From: Desulfolutivibrio sulfodismutans DSM 3696
GTDB taxonomy: Bacteria > Desulfobacterota > Desulfovibrionia > Desulfovibrionales > Desulfovibrionaceae
Assembly: GCF_013376455.1 (NCBI RefSeq)
Contig: NZ_CP045504.1
Span: 3,059,001 to 3,123,000, forward strand
DNA: 64,000 nt
Direction: 5' to 3'
Under the pieces are notes generated by a model. That model did not search any database, was not told the origin of the DNA, and worked only from the letters and a program-made list of their open reading frames with translations. Position 1 is the stretch's first letter. Every line of letters starts with the position of its first letter. Positions 51,221 to 59,582 of the stretch are shown here, piece by piece. The translations under genes were made by a program, and so were the position numbers.

Positions 51221-51691
51221 TCAGCTTTCGTCTTTTGTGTCGGAAAGGTCGCCGCTGTACATACGGACGGGCTTTGCGGCATCCTTGGGATGCAGCAGCA
51301 TCACGAGCCGTCCGGGACGTTTCCCGATCGTTTGAGCATGTCGCATGTCGCTTACCGCAATGTCGATGCGTTTGCTGAAGCGTGGCGACATGGTGTCCTC
51401 AATGATGAATACGCCGAGATCCTCGATATAGACCTTTTTTCCGTATTCCCACCCCGCCCGGAGCAGATCCCTGGAAACGGCCACGATGCCCGGCCTGATT
51501 TTGGTGCCGATGGCCGTGCCCACGGGTTTTCCGGCCCCCATGTTCTCCCGGGGGTTGTCGGTATAGGCGGTGACCGTGGCCCGGACGGACTGTCCGATGT
51601 GGTAGGTGTCTTTGAGGCCGTGAATGTCCGCAAAGGCAATGGACGTGAAACAAAACACTATGGAAGCAACAATACAAATACATACTTTCAT
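51221..51691 (-). CDS. exported 3D-domain protein
   Basis: A 156-residue protein with a signal peptide (to about SIAFA) and a 3D (three-aspartate) double-psi barrel like the C-terminus of MltA-type lytic transglycosylases: ATVTAYTDNPRENMGAGK, GTKIRPGIVAVSRDLL, GKKVYIEDLGVFIIEDTMSPRFSKRIDI with conserved Asp residues. It probably acts on peptidoglycan in the periplasm. AAGGAG precedes the ATG. A hairpin with an 8-bp stem (51728-51747) sits in its leader. Confidence 0.85.
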   Translation of the reverse strand: MKVCICIVASIVFCFTSIAFADIHGLKDTYHIGQSVRATVTAYTDNPRENMGAGKPVGTAIGTKIRPGIVAVSRDLLRAGWEYGKKVYIEDLGVFIIEDTMSPRFSKRIDIAVSDMRHAQTIGKRPGRLVMLLHPKDAAKPVRMYSGDLSDTKDES

Positions 51692-52036
51692 TCTTCAATA
51701 CTCCTTCTCTATGATTTGCGCATAAGAACCTTCCTTTTGAGGAAGGTGTGGTGGTAAGACATGGGCGCAGAGCGAGAAATACGGGTGTAAGACGAGGGTT
51801 TTTACGGCTGTGTGGGGATATCCTTTGGGTGCTCTATCGGCGTGACGAGGCAATGCGGGGTGTTCTTTTGTCCACGTCAGGGAGCGGCTAGGTACTCAAG
51901 GAATTGGGGCTTGTCAACCTGATTTCGTGGCCGATTTCGTGGCCGCGTTCGTGGGGGAAGGCGGAGGACGAAAAAAACGGAGGCGGCCGGGTGGCCGCCT
52001 CCTTTCAGGCGTCGGGCAAGGCAACAGGCGCGGGGA
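51692..52036. other. intergenic region with leader hairpin, short repeat and terminator
   Basis: About 345 bases. ACCTTCCT-TTTG-AGGAAGGT (51728-51747) is a perfect 8-bp hairpin in the leader of the 3D gene. GATTTCGTGGCC is repeated at 51921-51932 and 51933-51944, with a partial third copy at 51945-51954. The crotonase terminator is at 51971-52002. No gene is seen. Confidence 0.6.
51971..52002 (-). terminator. Rho-independent terminator of the crotonase operon
   Basis: On the minus strand GGAGGCGGCC and GGCCGCCTCC form a perfect 10-bp stem with a 4-base loop, followed by a run of seven Ts after one base. It lies about 35 bases after the crotonase stop. Confidence 0.9.
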
Positions 52037-52834
52037 TCAGCCCTCGGCGTGGTCCTTGAGGTATTCGGCGAGTTGTCCGGCGAAGCCGGGATGGTTGATC
52101 CGGTTGTGGATGAGCTGATCCTCGATGGCCAGGCTCTTTTTTAGGGCCTCTTCATCGCTCTTGAGCAGCTTGCGCACCCCAATGAGGGTCGATACGGGTC
52201 TGGCGAGCTGGGCCCGGGCAAAGCGTATGGTCTCTTCCTCGAGCTTGTCCCGGGGAACCACCCGATCCACGATGCCCAGGTCCAGCGCCTCTTCGGCGGA
52301 GAAGCGGTTCCACAGAAGCACCTTTGAGGCCACCCGATACCCCACGAGCCGGGACAGGAAATAGGCCCCCCCGCCCTTGGTCACCAGACCCAACTCGGCG
52401 GAGGCGTTCTCGAACACCGCGTCGTCGGAGACGATGCGGTAGTCGCAGGCCAGCCCCATGTTCAGGTGGAAGGAGGAAATGCGCCCGCATTCGGCCCGGA
52501 TGGTGATTTTTTCAAATCCCGTCAGGGCCACGGTGTAGGTGTTGACCAGGTTGAAGAGGCGTTCCAGGAAGTAGTGTTCGCGCGGGGCCTCCATGACCTG
52601 GCGGTAGAACTGGATGGTCTCCAGGCCGCCCGGCTTGTTCGGCGATCCGAGAAACACCACGGCCCGGATGCGCGGTTCGCGGGCCACGCCCTCCATGTAG
52701 TCGAAAAAGGCGTCGGTGACGGAAAGGTCGGTGGTGTGGCGGATGATGGCGTCCTTGTCGCGCACGACCAGGACGTCGTCCTCAAGACTGGCGGAAAAAA
52801 AGGCATTGTCGGTGTCAAAGCGGGAAGCGGCCAC
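52037..52834 (-). CDS. enoyl-CoA hydratase/isomerase (crotonase) family protein
   Basis: A 265-residue crotonase-fold protein. The oxyanion-hole region reads FLGSPNKPGGLET, and the second block IRAECGRISSFHLNMGLACDYRIVS is followed by ELGLVTKGGGAYFLSRLVG. The usual Glu pair of hydratases is not obvious, so the reaction (hydratase, isomerase, thioesterase) is open. The GTG start (VAASRFDTDNAFF) has AAGGGGG seven bases upstream; a longer version begins with a Cys-rich stretch and no ribosome site. Last gene of an operon with a methyltransferase and an exported protein; a strong terminator follows. Confidence 0.82.
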   Translation of the reverse strand: MAASRFDTDNAFFSASLEDDVLVVRDKDAIIRHTTDLSVTDAFFDYMEGVAREPRIRAVVFLGSPNKPGGLETIQFYRQVMEAPREHYFLERLFNLVNTYTVALTGFEKITIRAECGRISSFHLNMGLACDYRIVSDDAVFENASAELGLVTKGGGAYFLSRLVGYRVASKVLLWNRFSAEEALDLGIVDRVVPRDKLEEETIRFARAQLARPVSTLIGVRKLLKSDEEALKKSLAIEDQLIHNRINHPGFAGQLAEYLKDHAEG

Positions 52835-52939
52835 GGCATGCCCCCTTCGTGCGATGGTTGACGAACATTTCCGACACGTTGCCACCGGGGGCCGGGGGCG
52901 TCAATGCCCGGGCCGGGCCTGTCTTTGACAGGTCCGGGA

Positions 52940-53779
52940 TCAGGTCTTGCGCAGCACGGTGAAAAAGATGGGCAGCCGCTGTGACCGGTCCGCCAAAAGA
53001 CCGGTTCCCGACCAGATCCGCTCGGCCTGGGCCATGTCCATGGACTCCTGGACGGCGAATCCCGGGATGGCCGCCACGTCGGCGGCGTCGAGCAGGGTGT
53101 AGCCGTGGCTGGCCCAGCCGAAGCGGGCGGTCAGGTAGTTCTCCAGGCGGACGAACACGGGATAATCGGCGGCGTCGGTCGGCCAGCGCTCGAAGGCCAC
53201 CAGGGAGTCGGCCGGGAGATGGGCCGCGAAGAGGGCGAAAAGCCTGTCCAGCACCGGACGGGCCAGATAATAGGTGATGCCCTCCATGATCACCATGGCC
53301 GGCGTCCCCTCCCGGCCGGCCCAGCCCGGCAGGGCCCGGCCCAGGGCCTCCACGTCGTCCGGCCGGGACAGGTCCGCGCCGAAAAAGGCCACCTCGCGGC
53401 GGGGCAGCACGTCCGCCTCCTCCCAGGCGGCCAGACGGCGGCGCTTGTAGTCCACGATGTGCGGGTAGTCGATCTCCACGAAGCGGGCCGGAGACTCCAC
53501 CAGGTACGGATACATGGAGAATCCGGCGGCCACGTTGATGCAGGCGGGCCGCTCCCACCTGGCGGCAAAGGCCCGCAGGCGCTCCAGATAGAAGCGATTG
53601 CGCAGGGAGGAGGACATGTCGTCGTCCGGGTAGACATCCCGGGCCAGGTCCTCCCACAGGGCCGTGGCCTCGGGCGTGACCCACAGCCGGGCGTAGACGT
53701 CGAGGCTCACGTCCTCGCGCCTGGCCCGGGAAACGTTGATGACGAAGGCCGTTTTGGAAATGTCGTGCGCGGCGCGCAT
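52940..53779 (-). CDS. leucine carboxyl methyltransferase-like SAM enzyme
   Basis: A 279-residue class I SAM-dependent methyltransferase of the LCM/Tcmp type. Visible are KTAFVINVSRARREDVSLD at the N-terminus, the SAM-site region CINVAAGFSMYPYLV, VEIDYPHIVDYKRRRL and MVIMEGITYYL. Family members methylate carboxyl groups of proteins or polyketide-like acids. It lies 26 bases after the exported protein gene and 105 bases before the crotonase gene, so all three may be one transcript. The substrate is unknown. Confidence 0.78.
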   Translation of the reverse strand: MRAAHDISKTAFVINVSRARREDVSLDVYARLWVTPEATALWEDLARDVYPDDDMSSSLRNRFYLERLRAFAARWERPACINVAAGFSMYPYLVESPARFVEIDYPHIVDYKRRRLAAWEEADVLPRREVAFFGADLSRPDDVEALGRALPGWAGREGTPAMVIMEGITYYLARPVLDRLFALFAAHLPADSLVAFERWPTDAADYPVFVRLENYLTARFGWASHGYTLLDAADVAAIPGFAVQESMDMAQAERIWSGTGLLADRSQRLPIFFTVLRKT

Positions 53780-53805
53780 GGCTCCCCCCCCTTGCGTTCG
53801 GACGC

Positions 53806-54231
53806 CTATTTCTTCCGCTTCCAGATGCCCACGGCGGCCACGGTGTCCGCAGTAGTCACATGCCGGTAGATCATCTCGATGGTGTCTGGGTCGATGAGGG
53901 TGGCGTCGTAATAGCCGTCCGTGTCGGCGAAATAGATATGTTTGCCGTCATGGCCGATGACCGCGATAAACGCCTCCTTGTTCCGGGGAGAGGTGAATTC
54001 GCCGAAGAGCACGCGGCCGTTTTGTTCCTTGATGGTCAGTTCCCCCTTCAGGGTGGTCTGTTTTTTCTCCCAGTGGGTGGCCGGGCCAACGGTCTCACCC
54101 CTGACGATCACCCCGCCCTCGGATGTCGTGGTCCAGACGCCCGCCAGATTGGGCACGTCACCCGCCGCAAGTCCCGTGGTGGCCAAAAAGAGCAGACACA
54201 GCGTCGCTATGCAGGAAAGAAACCCCTTCAT
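53806..54231 (-). CDS. small exported protein of unknown function
   Basis: A 141-residue protein with a signal peptide (MKGFLSCIATLCLLFLATTG, cleavage near GLAAG) and a beta-rich mature domain (LAGVWTTTSEGGVIVRG, LTIKEQNGRVLFGEFTSPRN, HIYFADTDGYYDATLIDPD) that resembles a lipocalin-like or beta-barrel fold. A very strong ribosome site AAAGGAGG lies six bases before the ATG. First gene of the operon with the methyltransferase and crotonase. Confidence 0.7.
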   Translation of the reverse strand: MKGFLSCIATLCLLFLATTGLAAGDVPNLAGVWTTTSEGGVIVRGETVGPATHWEKKQTTLKGELTIKEQNGRVLFGEFTSPRNKEAFIAVIGHDGKHIYFADTDGYYDATLIDPDTIEMIYRHVTTADTVAAVGIWKRKK

Positions 54232-54575
54232 ACTCGCCTCCTTTCAGGTTGTAATGCCCCCGGCGCAGGCCGCGCCGCGTCCCTCCCCCGCCGAGAGCAC
54301 GCCCGCACAAGAGGCATGGTCCAGGGCAGGGAGGAATCCTCATTCCACGCACCATGACGGTCTTTTTTGTCCGTGGCAAGAGCGGATGGGCTGCGGCGTC
54401 AGGACCGACGCCGATGTGCGAACGGGTCCGGCGCGTTCAAGGACGGACGCGAGGCCCCGCATTGGGCCGGGATTGCCCGGAGACGGACGCTTTTCAAATC
54501 CGCCCGGCGCTGGTATGCGTGAGTTTGCCGGACTGTGGCGACATGTGTCCTTCCGGCTCCAAGGGAGTTTTTTTC
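54232..54575. other. divergent intergenic region before comB
   Basis: About 345 bases. One end must hold the promoter for the exported protein (minus) and the other that for comB (plus). I could not fix promoter boxes. A frame open across it on the plus strand lacks a ribosome site and looks non-coding. Confidence 0.4.
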
Positions 54576-55319
54576 ATGAATATCCTCATCGCCAATTTGC
54601 TGTCGGGCGCGGCCAAGGCCAAGGGCACGGCGGTGGTCATCGACGTGTTCCGGGCCGCTTCCACGGCCTGCTACGCCGTGGCCGCGGGTGCTGCGCGCAT
54701 CATCCCCACAGGCACCGTGGAGCAGGCCCTGGCGCTCAAGGCCGCCCACCCCGAGTTCGTGGTCATGGGCGAGCGCGGGTGCCTGAAACCCGACGGCTTC
54801 GATTTCGGCAATTCACCTACGGAAATCAAAGACGCTGATCTGTCCGGCAAGACCGTGGTCCACGCCACCAGCGCCGGAACCCGGGGCATCCTGGCGGCCA
54901 TGGAATCGGCCCAGGATGTGCTGTTTATGTCCTTCGTCAATCTTTCCGCCACGGGTTCCTATCTGGTGGCCAGGATGCCCGAGGTGGTCACCCTGGCGGC
55001 CATGGGCCGGGCCGGAGAGACTCCGGCCCCGGAAGACAAGCTGTGCGCCATGTACCTCAAAAACGAACTGGAGGGCGTGCCCAACGTCATGGACGCCATC
55101 CGCAGCTTTGTGCGCAACACCCCGAGCGCCGAGATTTTTTTCGGAGCGTCGGCCATCGTGCCTGAAACCGATTTCGATCTCTGCCTGGACCTGGACGCCT
55201 TCGACTTCGTGTTGCGGGCTGGCCGCTCTCCGGAGGGATTCGTGGAGCTTCTGCCCTTGGGGCCCGGCCGGGGGCGGCTGACGCCGGATGCGACGTCCGG
55301 GGATGTCCGCGCCGTATGA
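54576..55319 (+). CDS. comB: 2-phosphosulfolactate phosphatase family protein
   Basis: A 247-residue cytoplasmic Mg-dependent phosphatase of the ComB family, which removes phosphate from 2-phospho-3-sulfolactate on the route to coenzyme M or sulfolactate. Family blocks are AVVIDVFRAASTACYAVAAG, VMGERGCLKPDGFDFGNSP, VVHATSAGTRGI and EIFFGASAIV. The start MNILIANLLSG follows AAGGGAG; the upstream open frame was rejected. Its stop overlaps the start of an HD-GYP gene by ATGA, an odd functional pairing. The physiological substrate in a non-methanogen is uncertain. Confidence 0.88.
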   Translation: MNILIANLLSGAAKAKGTAVVIDVFRAASTACYAVAAGAARIIPTGTVEQALALKAAHPEFVVMGERGCLKPDGFDFGNSPTEIKDADLSGKTVVHATSAGTRGILAAMESAQDVLFMSFVNLSATGSYLVARMPEVVTLAAMGRAGETPAPEDKLCAMYLKNELEGVPNVMDAIRSFVRNTPSAEIFFGASAIVPETDFDLCLDLDAFDFVLRAGRSPEGFVELLPLGPGRGRLTPDATSGDVRAV

Positions 55320-56347
55320 GGGCAAAGCGGCGAGGACTGGGCTCGGGAGACGCCGTGGGCAAGAATGTGGGCTCTGTGGTGGACGGGGAGGCGAAAAACC
55401 TCTTTTTCGCCGTTCACCCGCTTTTGATCTTCCCGGAAACCCTGGGGACGTTCAAGGTCTACATCAAGCAGGCCGGGCGGTTCGTGCTGTACGCCGGCCA
55501 GGGCGAACTGTTCACCCCCCGCCACCGCACGAAACTCCATGACAGCGGCGTCACCGAGGTCTACATCCTGGCCCAGGAGCGCCAGAATTATCAGGACTAC
55601 GTGGAGCGGCATCTGCCCCGGATCCTGGCCGACGAGGAGGTGCCGGTGCGGGAGCGGTCCCGGGTGCTGCATTCGGCGGCCACGGGCATCGTTCAGGATG
55701 TCTTCGACAACAAGCTGCCCACGGGCATGACCAAACGGGAATATTCCCGCATCCTGAGTTTCGTGGACAAGTCCGTGCAGTTTTTGTCCAGGGACGAGGC
55801 TCTCAAGCAGATCGCCGCCCTGGCCTCCCACGACTATTCCGTCTATTCCCACAGCGTGCAGGTCTTCGTCTACGCCACGGCCATCCTGCAGGCCATGCAT
55901 GTGGAGGAGGAGCTTGTGGTGGCCACGGGGGTCGGCGCCCTGCTCCACGACCTGGGGAAGATGGCCGTGGACAAGGCCATCCTGCACAAGCCCGGGCCCC
56001 TCACCCAGGAGGAGCGCCGGGTGGTGGAGACCCATCCGGTCAAGGGCGTGGCCTGCTGCATGGGCATGCCGCTTTCCCCGGAGGTCACGGCCTGCATCCT
56101 TTTGCATCATGAACGCATAAACGGCTCGGGCTATCCCGGCGGCATCACGGGCGAGGCCATCCCCCTGCATGTGCGGGTTCTGTCCGCCGCCGACGTCTAC
56201 GACGCCATGACCACCAAGCGTCCCTACGCCGAGGCCTCTTCGCCCTTCGAGGCCCTGCGGGTCATGCGCGACGACATGCCCGGGGCCTTCGACGTGGAGG
56301 TCTTCAAGACCCTGGTCATGGTGCTCAGCGGGGCACACATCGTCTGA
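55316..56347 (+). CDS. HD-GYP-domain c-di-GMP phosphodiesterase
   Basis: A 343-residue cytoplasmic protein. The N-terminal 130 residues (FAVHPLLIFPETLGTFKVYI, KLHDSGVTEVYILAQERQNY) look like the helical and beta regulatory domain seen in front of many HD-GYP proteins. The C-terminal domain has the catalytic HD in LLHDLGKMAVDKAIL near 211, ILLHHERINGSGYPGGITGE and VRVLSAADVYDAMTT, with the GYP motif intact. It is coupled to comB by ATGA and followed after 16 bases by the zinc-ribbon gene. Confidence 0.9.
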   Translation: MRAKRRGLGSGDAVGKNVGSVVDGEAKNLFFAVHPLLIFPETLGTFKVYIKQAGRFVLYAGQGELFTPRHRTKLHDSGVTEVYILAQERQNYQDYVERHLPRILADEEVPVRERSRVLHSAATGIVQDVFDNKLPTGMTKREYSRILSFVDKSVQFLSRDEALKQIAALASHDYSVYSHSVQVFVYATAILQAMHVEEELVVATGVGALLHDLGKMAVDKAILHKPGPLTQEERRVVETHPVKGVACCMGMPLSPEVTACILLHHERINGSGYPGGITGEAIPLHVRVLSAADVYDAMTTKRPYAEASSPFEALRVMRDDMPGAFDVEVFKTLVMVLSGAHIV

Positions 56348-56363
56348 ACCGGGAGGTCGCCCC

Positions 56364-56576
56364 ATGCTGCACGGATCGGCGAGCTTTTCGAAGGCCGTGG
56401 CCCTCAAGGTGGCCTGTCCCCGCTGCGGCGGGGAGCTTCAGGCCGAACGGGACTGACGACGGGCCTTCCTTCGCTGCAAGTTTTGCAGCGCCCAGTTTCA
56501 TCCGGCCCAGTTTCTGGACCAGATGGACGATGATTTCGACGACGCGTTTGCCGGGATGCCGCTGGACAGGCTGTAG
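56364..56576 (+). pseudogene. zinc-ribbon gene interrupted by in-frame TGA (recoding or nonsense)
   Basis: One frame of 71 codons begins at an ATG with GGAGG seven bases upstream and runs to TAG at 56574-56576, but codon 31 is TGA (56454-56456). The parts read MLHGSASFSKAVALKVACPR (then CGGELQAERD), TGA, RRAFLRCKFCSAQFHPAQF, and an acidic end (DQMDDDFDDAF, MPLDRL). The CxxC pairs that make the zinc ribbon lie on both sides of the TGA, and codon bias stays coding-like after it. A perfect 8-bp hairpin (56472-56490) with loop GTT begins 15 bases after the TGA. Either a GGA/CGA-to-TGA nonsense change or selenocysteine insertion would explain it; a sequencing error is also possible. Confidence 0.6.
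56472..56490 (+). other. hairpin downstream of the in-frame TGA (bSECIS-like geometry)
   Basis: CGCTGCAA-GTT-TTGCAGCG: 8-bp perfect stem, 3-base loop with G first. The loop begins 24 bases after the TGA, inside the 16-37 base window required for bacterial SECIS elements. The same palindrome is partly forced by the two Cys codons it encodes, so chance is possible. Confidence 0.45.
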
Positions 56577-56704
56577 GGCAGGCAGATGAAGGCCCGTGCG
56601 CGGCCCATACGGGCCGACGGCGAGGTCCGTGTCGCGGCGCAGATGGCGGCCCGGTTCGGCGGGCGGCGACGGACGGCTGGAAGCGGAAAGCGTGTCGCCG
56701 GGGG

Positions 56705-57112
56705 TCAGGAGGCGGCCGGGAGCATGCCGAGCTTGCGCAACTCCCGCAGCAGGGCGTCGGCCCGCAGGGGCTTGGGGATGTAGGCGTCGGCCATGCCGTC
56801 GAAAAAGGATTCGCTGACGTTTTTGGTGTCCGTACACACGGAGATCATCACCAGCTTGAAGCGCCCGGACTCGGACACCCCCCGCTGTTCCTCCATGTGG
56901 CGCAACTGCCGCACCACCCGGTTGCCGTCCATATCCGGCATGAGGATATCCATGAAGACCACGGTGAACGGGTCGCTCTCGGCCATGGCCTGATCAAAGG
57001 CCGAGACGGCCTCGGCGCCGTTTCGCGCAGGCACGCACGAGGCGTAGGGCGAAAGGCATTCGCCCAGAAAAAGCAGGATGCTGTCGTCGTCGTCCACAAA
57101 AAGGAACTTCAT
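56705..57112 (-). CDS. single-domain response regulator
   Basis: A 135-residue CheY-like receiver: acidic pocket FLFVDDDDSILLFLG, phospho-acceptor in VVFMDILMPDMDGNR, Thr/Ser switch in VMISVCTD and lysine in AYIPKPLRADALL. No output domain is attached, so it works through protein contact. The start MKFLFVDDD has GGGGAAG upstream; an earlier in-frame ATG 45 bases upstream lacks a ribosome site. It lies downstream of the hybrid kinase gene on the same strand by 93 bases and is a natural partner for its HPt domain. Confidence 0.88.
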   Translation of the reverse strand: MKFLFVDDDDSILLFLGECLSPYASCVPARNGAEAVSAFDQAMAESDPFTVVFMDILMPDMDGNRVVRQLRHMEEQRGVSESGRFKLVMISVCTDTKNVSESFFDGMADAYIPKPLRADALLRELRKLGMLPAAS

Positions 57113-57205
57113 ACAGAAAACTTCCCCGGGCTTGATGTACCCTTTCCCCTGGGACATGGCAACCGTGAGCCTTTGAGCCGGGGCCGTCAGTTCGTTCGGG
57201 CGTCC

Positions 57206-59470
57206 TCAGGCCGATGGGGGGCAGCCATGTTTTGCGCCCTGGATGCGGATGTCTTCCTCCAGATGGTCCAGAAACGCGCCGATGGATGCAGTGTCCCCGG
57301 CCAGGGCCGCTTTTTCGATGTCCACGCCGATGGCGGCCATGCCGCCCATGCCGTAGGTCAGGGCCGCACCGCGCAGTCCGTGGCCCATGATGCGCAGGGT
57401 GGTGGTGTCGCCCGCGGCCAGGGCCTGGCGCATTTTTTTCAGGTTGCAGGACTGGATATTGAAAAAGGCGGGTAAAAGTCGCAGCACCTCGGGGGGCGGC
57501 GCGCTGTCCCCGGCGGGTATCTCCACAAAGGGCGGCTTGACCTTGAGGGCCTGGGCGATGGCTGCGAACAGGCGGGATTTCCGCACGGGTTTGACCAGAA
57601 AGTCCGTACATCCCGCCTCGGTCATCAGCCGTCGTATTTCCGGGAGTTCATGGGCGGTCAGGGCGATGACCGGGATGGGGGCGACCTTGGCCCGGGCCTC
57701 GGCCAGCCGCAGGTTCCGGGTGGCCTCGAAGCCGTCCATGACCGGCATGTCGATATCCATGAGCGCCAGGGCATGCACGCCGGGACGGAACAGGGCCACG
57801 GCCTCGGCCCCGTCGACGGCCATGTCAGCCAGATAGGGGGAGCCCTCCAGGTACAGGGCGATAATGTTGCGGTTGGCCGGGTTGTCTTCGGCCACCAGCA
57901 CCCGGCACAGGGGCAGGCGGGCAGGTTCATCCCGGGGCGGCGACTCCCCGGCGGCGGACGCCTGGGCGGTCGGCGTCTGGGCCGCAAGCTCCACGGGCGC
58001 CCGGAAGGTGAACAGGCTGCCAAGGCCCGGCCGGCTTTCCACCTCAAGGCTTCCGCCCAGGAGTTCGGCCAGTCGCGCCGCCACGGCCAGGCCCAGCCCG
58101 GCCCCGTGGCTGGTTCCTCCGGTCTGTCGGGAGGTGGCGAAGGGCTCAAAAATTCTGCGCTGATCCTGGGGGTCGATGCCCTCTCCGGTGTCGCGCACCC
58201 GAAAGACCAGGCAGGGCGGGTCGGACGGCCCCTCACGCAGGCTGGCCATGAGCTCCACCTCTCCCCGCTGCGTGAACCGCACGGCGTTGTCCGCCAGCTT
58301 GCGCACCACCCGGCCCATGGCCAGGGCATCGCCGTAGGCCGTTTTCGGCAGTCCCGGCCCGGTCCTGACCACCAGCCGCAGCCCTTTGTCCCGGGCCCGG
58401 GGCAGGATATCGTCGGCGATCTCGCCGATCAGGGCCCCGGGATCGAAGGCCCCCCGGCAAAGCTCCATCTCGCCGGAATCCATCCGGGAAATGTCCAGAA
58501 CCTGGCTTATCAGCCGTGCCAGGGCATCGCCCGACTCGGTGATGGCCGCCACGCATTTTCGTTGATCCGGGGGCAGGGTGGCCTCGGCAAGCACCTCGCA
58601 CATGCCGATGATGTTGTTTAGGGGGGTGCGCAACTCGTGCCCCACCCGGGCCAGGAGCCGGGTTTTGGCCCGCGAGGCCTCGTCCGCGTTTTCCAGGTCG
58701 CGGCGCAGCCGTTGCTCCACGCTTTTGCGTTCGGTGACGTCCGTGACCATGCCGTCCAGGGCCACAACCTTTCCGGATTCGTCGCGCACGGGAATGTTGC
58801 GCTGGAAAAGCCAGCGTGGTCGGCCGTCAGCATGCATGATCCGGAATTCGTAGGTGGGGGCGATGTCGCCCTGCAGGAATTTTCCCCACTCCCGTTCGAG
58901 ATAGTCCCGGCTTTCGGGGTGGATGATGCGGAAAAGAAGCAGCGGGTCGGCGCACAGATCGGCCGGGGAGTAGCCGGTGATGGCGGTGATGGCGCTATTG
59001 ACGTATTCGTAGGTGTTGTCCGCGAACCGGTAACGGAAAATCATGTCGCTGGCGTTGTCGGCCAGGATGCGGAAACGGGCGTTGGCTGAGGTCAGGGCGC
59101 GTTCCGCCCTGGCGCGCAGGGCGATTTCCAGGGTCAGGCGCAACTGGGCGGCCTGGATGGGCTTGGTGACGAATCCCCGGGGGGAGGCGGCCATGATGCG
59201 TCCGAGGATGTCCTCCTCGGTGTGGGCGGTCATGTACACCACGGGGATGTCCAGGGTGGAGCGGATATGCTCCCCGGCGGCCAGCCCGTCCATGTCCCCG
59301 GGCATGCGCACGTCCATGAGCACCAGGTCGGGCCGCAGGCTTTGGGCCAGCCGTACGGCCTCGGCTCCGTTGCGAACCGTGGCCGCCACATGGTGGCCCA
59401 TGGTCGGCAGGAGTCTTTCCAGCCAGGCGCAGGTGAGGGCCGAATCGTCGGCCACCAGGATGTTCGTCAT
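57206..59470 (-). CDS. hybrid histidine kinase: REC-PAS-HisKA-HATPase-REC-HPt
   Basis: A 754-residue soluble phosphorelay protein. Order: receiver (ILVADDSALTCAW, phospho-Asp in LVLMDVRMPGD), PAS/PAC (ILADNASDMIFRYRFADN to ALDGMVTDVTERK), HisKA with HELRTPLNNIIG near 278, HATPase (LADNAVRFTQRG, GAGLGLAVAARLAELLGG), second receiver (VLVAEDNPANRNI, ALMDIDMPVMDGF) and a C-terminal HPt domain with His in IMGHGLRGAALTYG near 695. No membrane segment. The start MTNILVADD has GGAG seven bases upstream. The free receiver at 56705 may be its output. Confidence 0.93.
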   Translation of the reverse strand: MTNILVADDSALTCAWLERLLPTMGHHVAATVRNGAEAVRLAQSLRPDLVLMDVRMPGDMDGLAAGEHIRSTLDIPVVYMTAHTEEDILGRIMAASPRGFVTKPIQAAQLRLTLEIALRARAERALTSANARFRILADNASDMIFRYRFADNTYEYVNSAITAITGYSPADLCADPLLLFRIIHPESRDYLEREWGKFLQGDIAPTYEFRIMHADGRPRWLFQRNIPVRDESGKVVALDGMVTDVTERKSVEQRLRRDLENADEASRAKTRLLARVGHELRTPLNNIIGMCEVLAEATLPPDQRKCVAAITESGDALARLISQVLDISRMDSGEMELCRGAFDPGALIGEIADDILPRARDKGLRLVVRTGPGLPKTAYGDALAMGRVVRKLADNAVRFTQRGEVELMASLREGPSDPPCLVFRVRDTGEGIDPQDQRRIFEPFATSRQTGGTSHGAGLGLAVAARLAELLGGSLEVESRPGLGSLFTFRAPVELAAQTPTAQASAAGESPPRDEPARLPLCRVLVAEDNPANRNIIALYLEGSPYLADMAVDGAEAVALFRPGVHALALMDIDMPVMDGFEATRNLRLAEARAKVAPIPVIALTAHELPEIRRLMTEAGCTDFLVKPVRKSRLFAAIAQALKVKPPFVEIPAGDSAPPPEVLRLLPAFFNIQSCNLKKMRQALAAGDTTTLRIMGHGLRGAALTYGMGGMAAIGVDIEKAALAGDTASIGAFLDHLEEDIRIQGAKHGCPPSA

Positions 59471-59582
59471 GTCCGGCTCCATGGGGCTCGTCCGTGACCC
59501 AGGCCATCCGGACGACCGCCCCGGGGAGGGCCGCATGACGGGAGCCGGGCGCCCCCCTCCCCGGTCCCGGGACCGGCCACGC

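Noticed and set aside
54354-54575. Upstream extension of comB (74 codons)
   Set aside because: No ribosome site and Arg-rich translation, whereas MNILIANLLSG has AAGGGAG and matches the family start.
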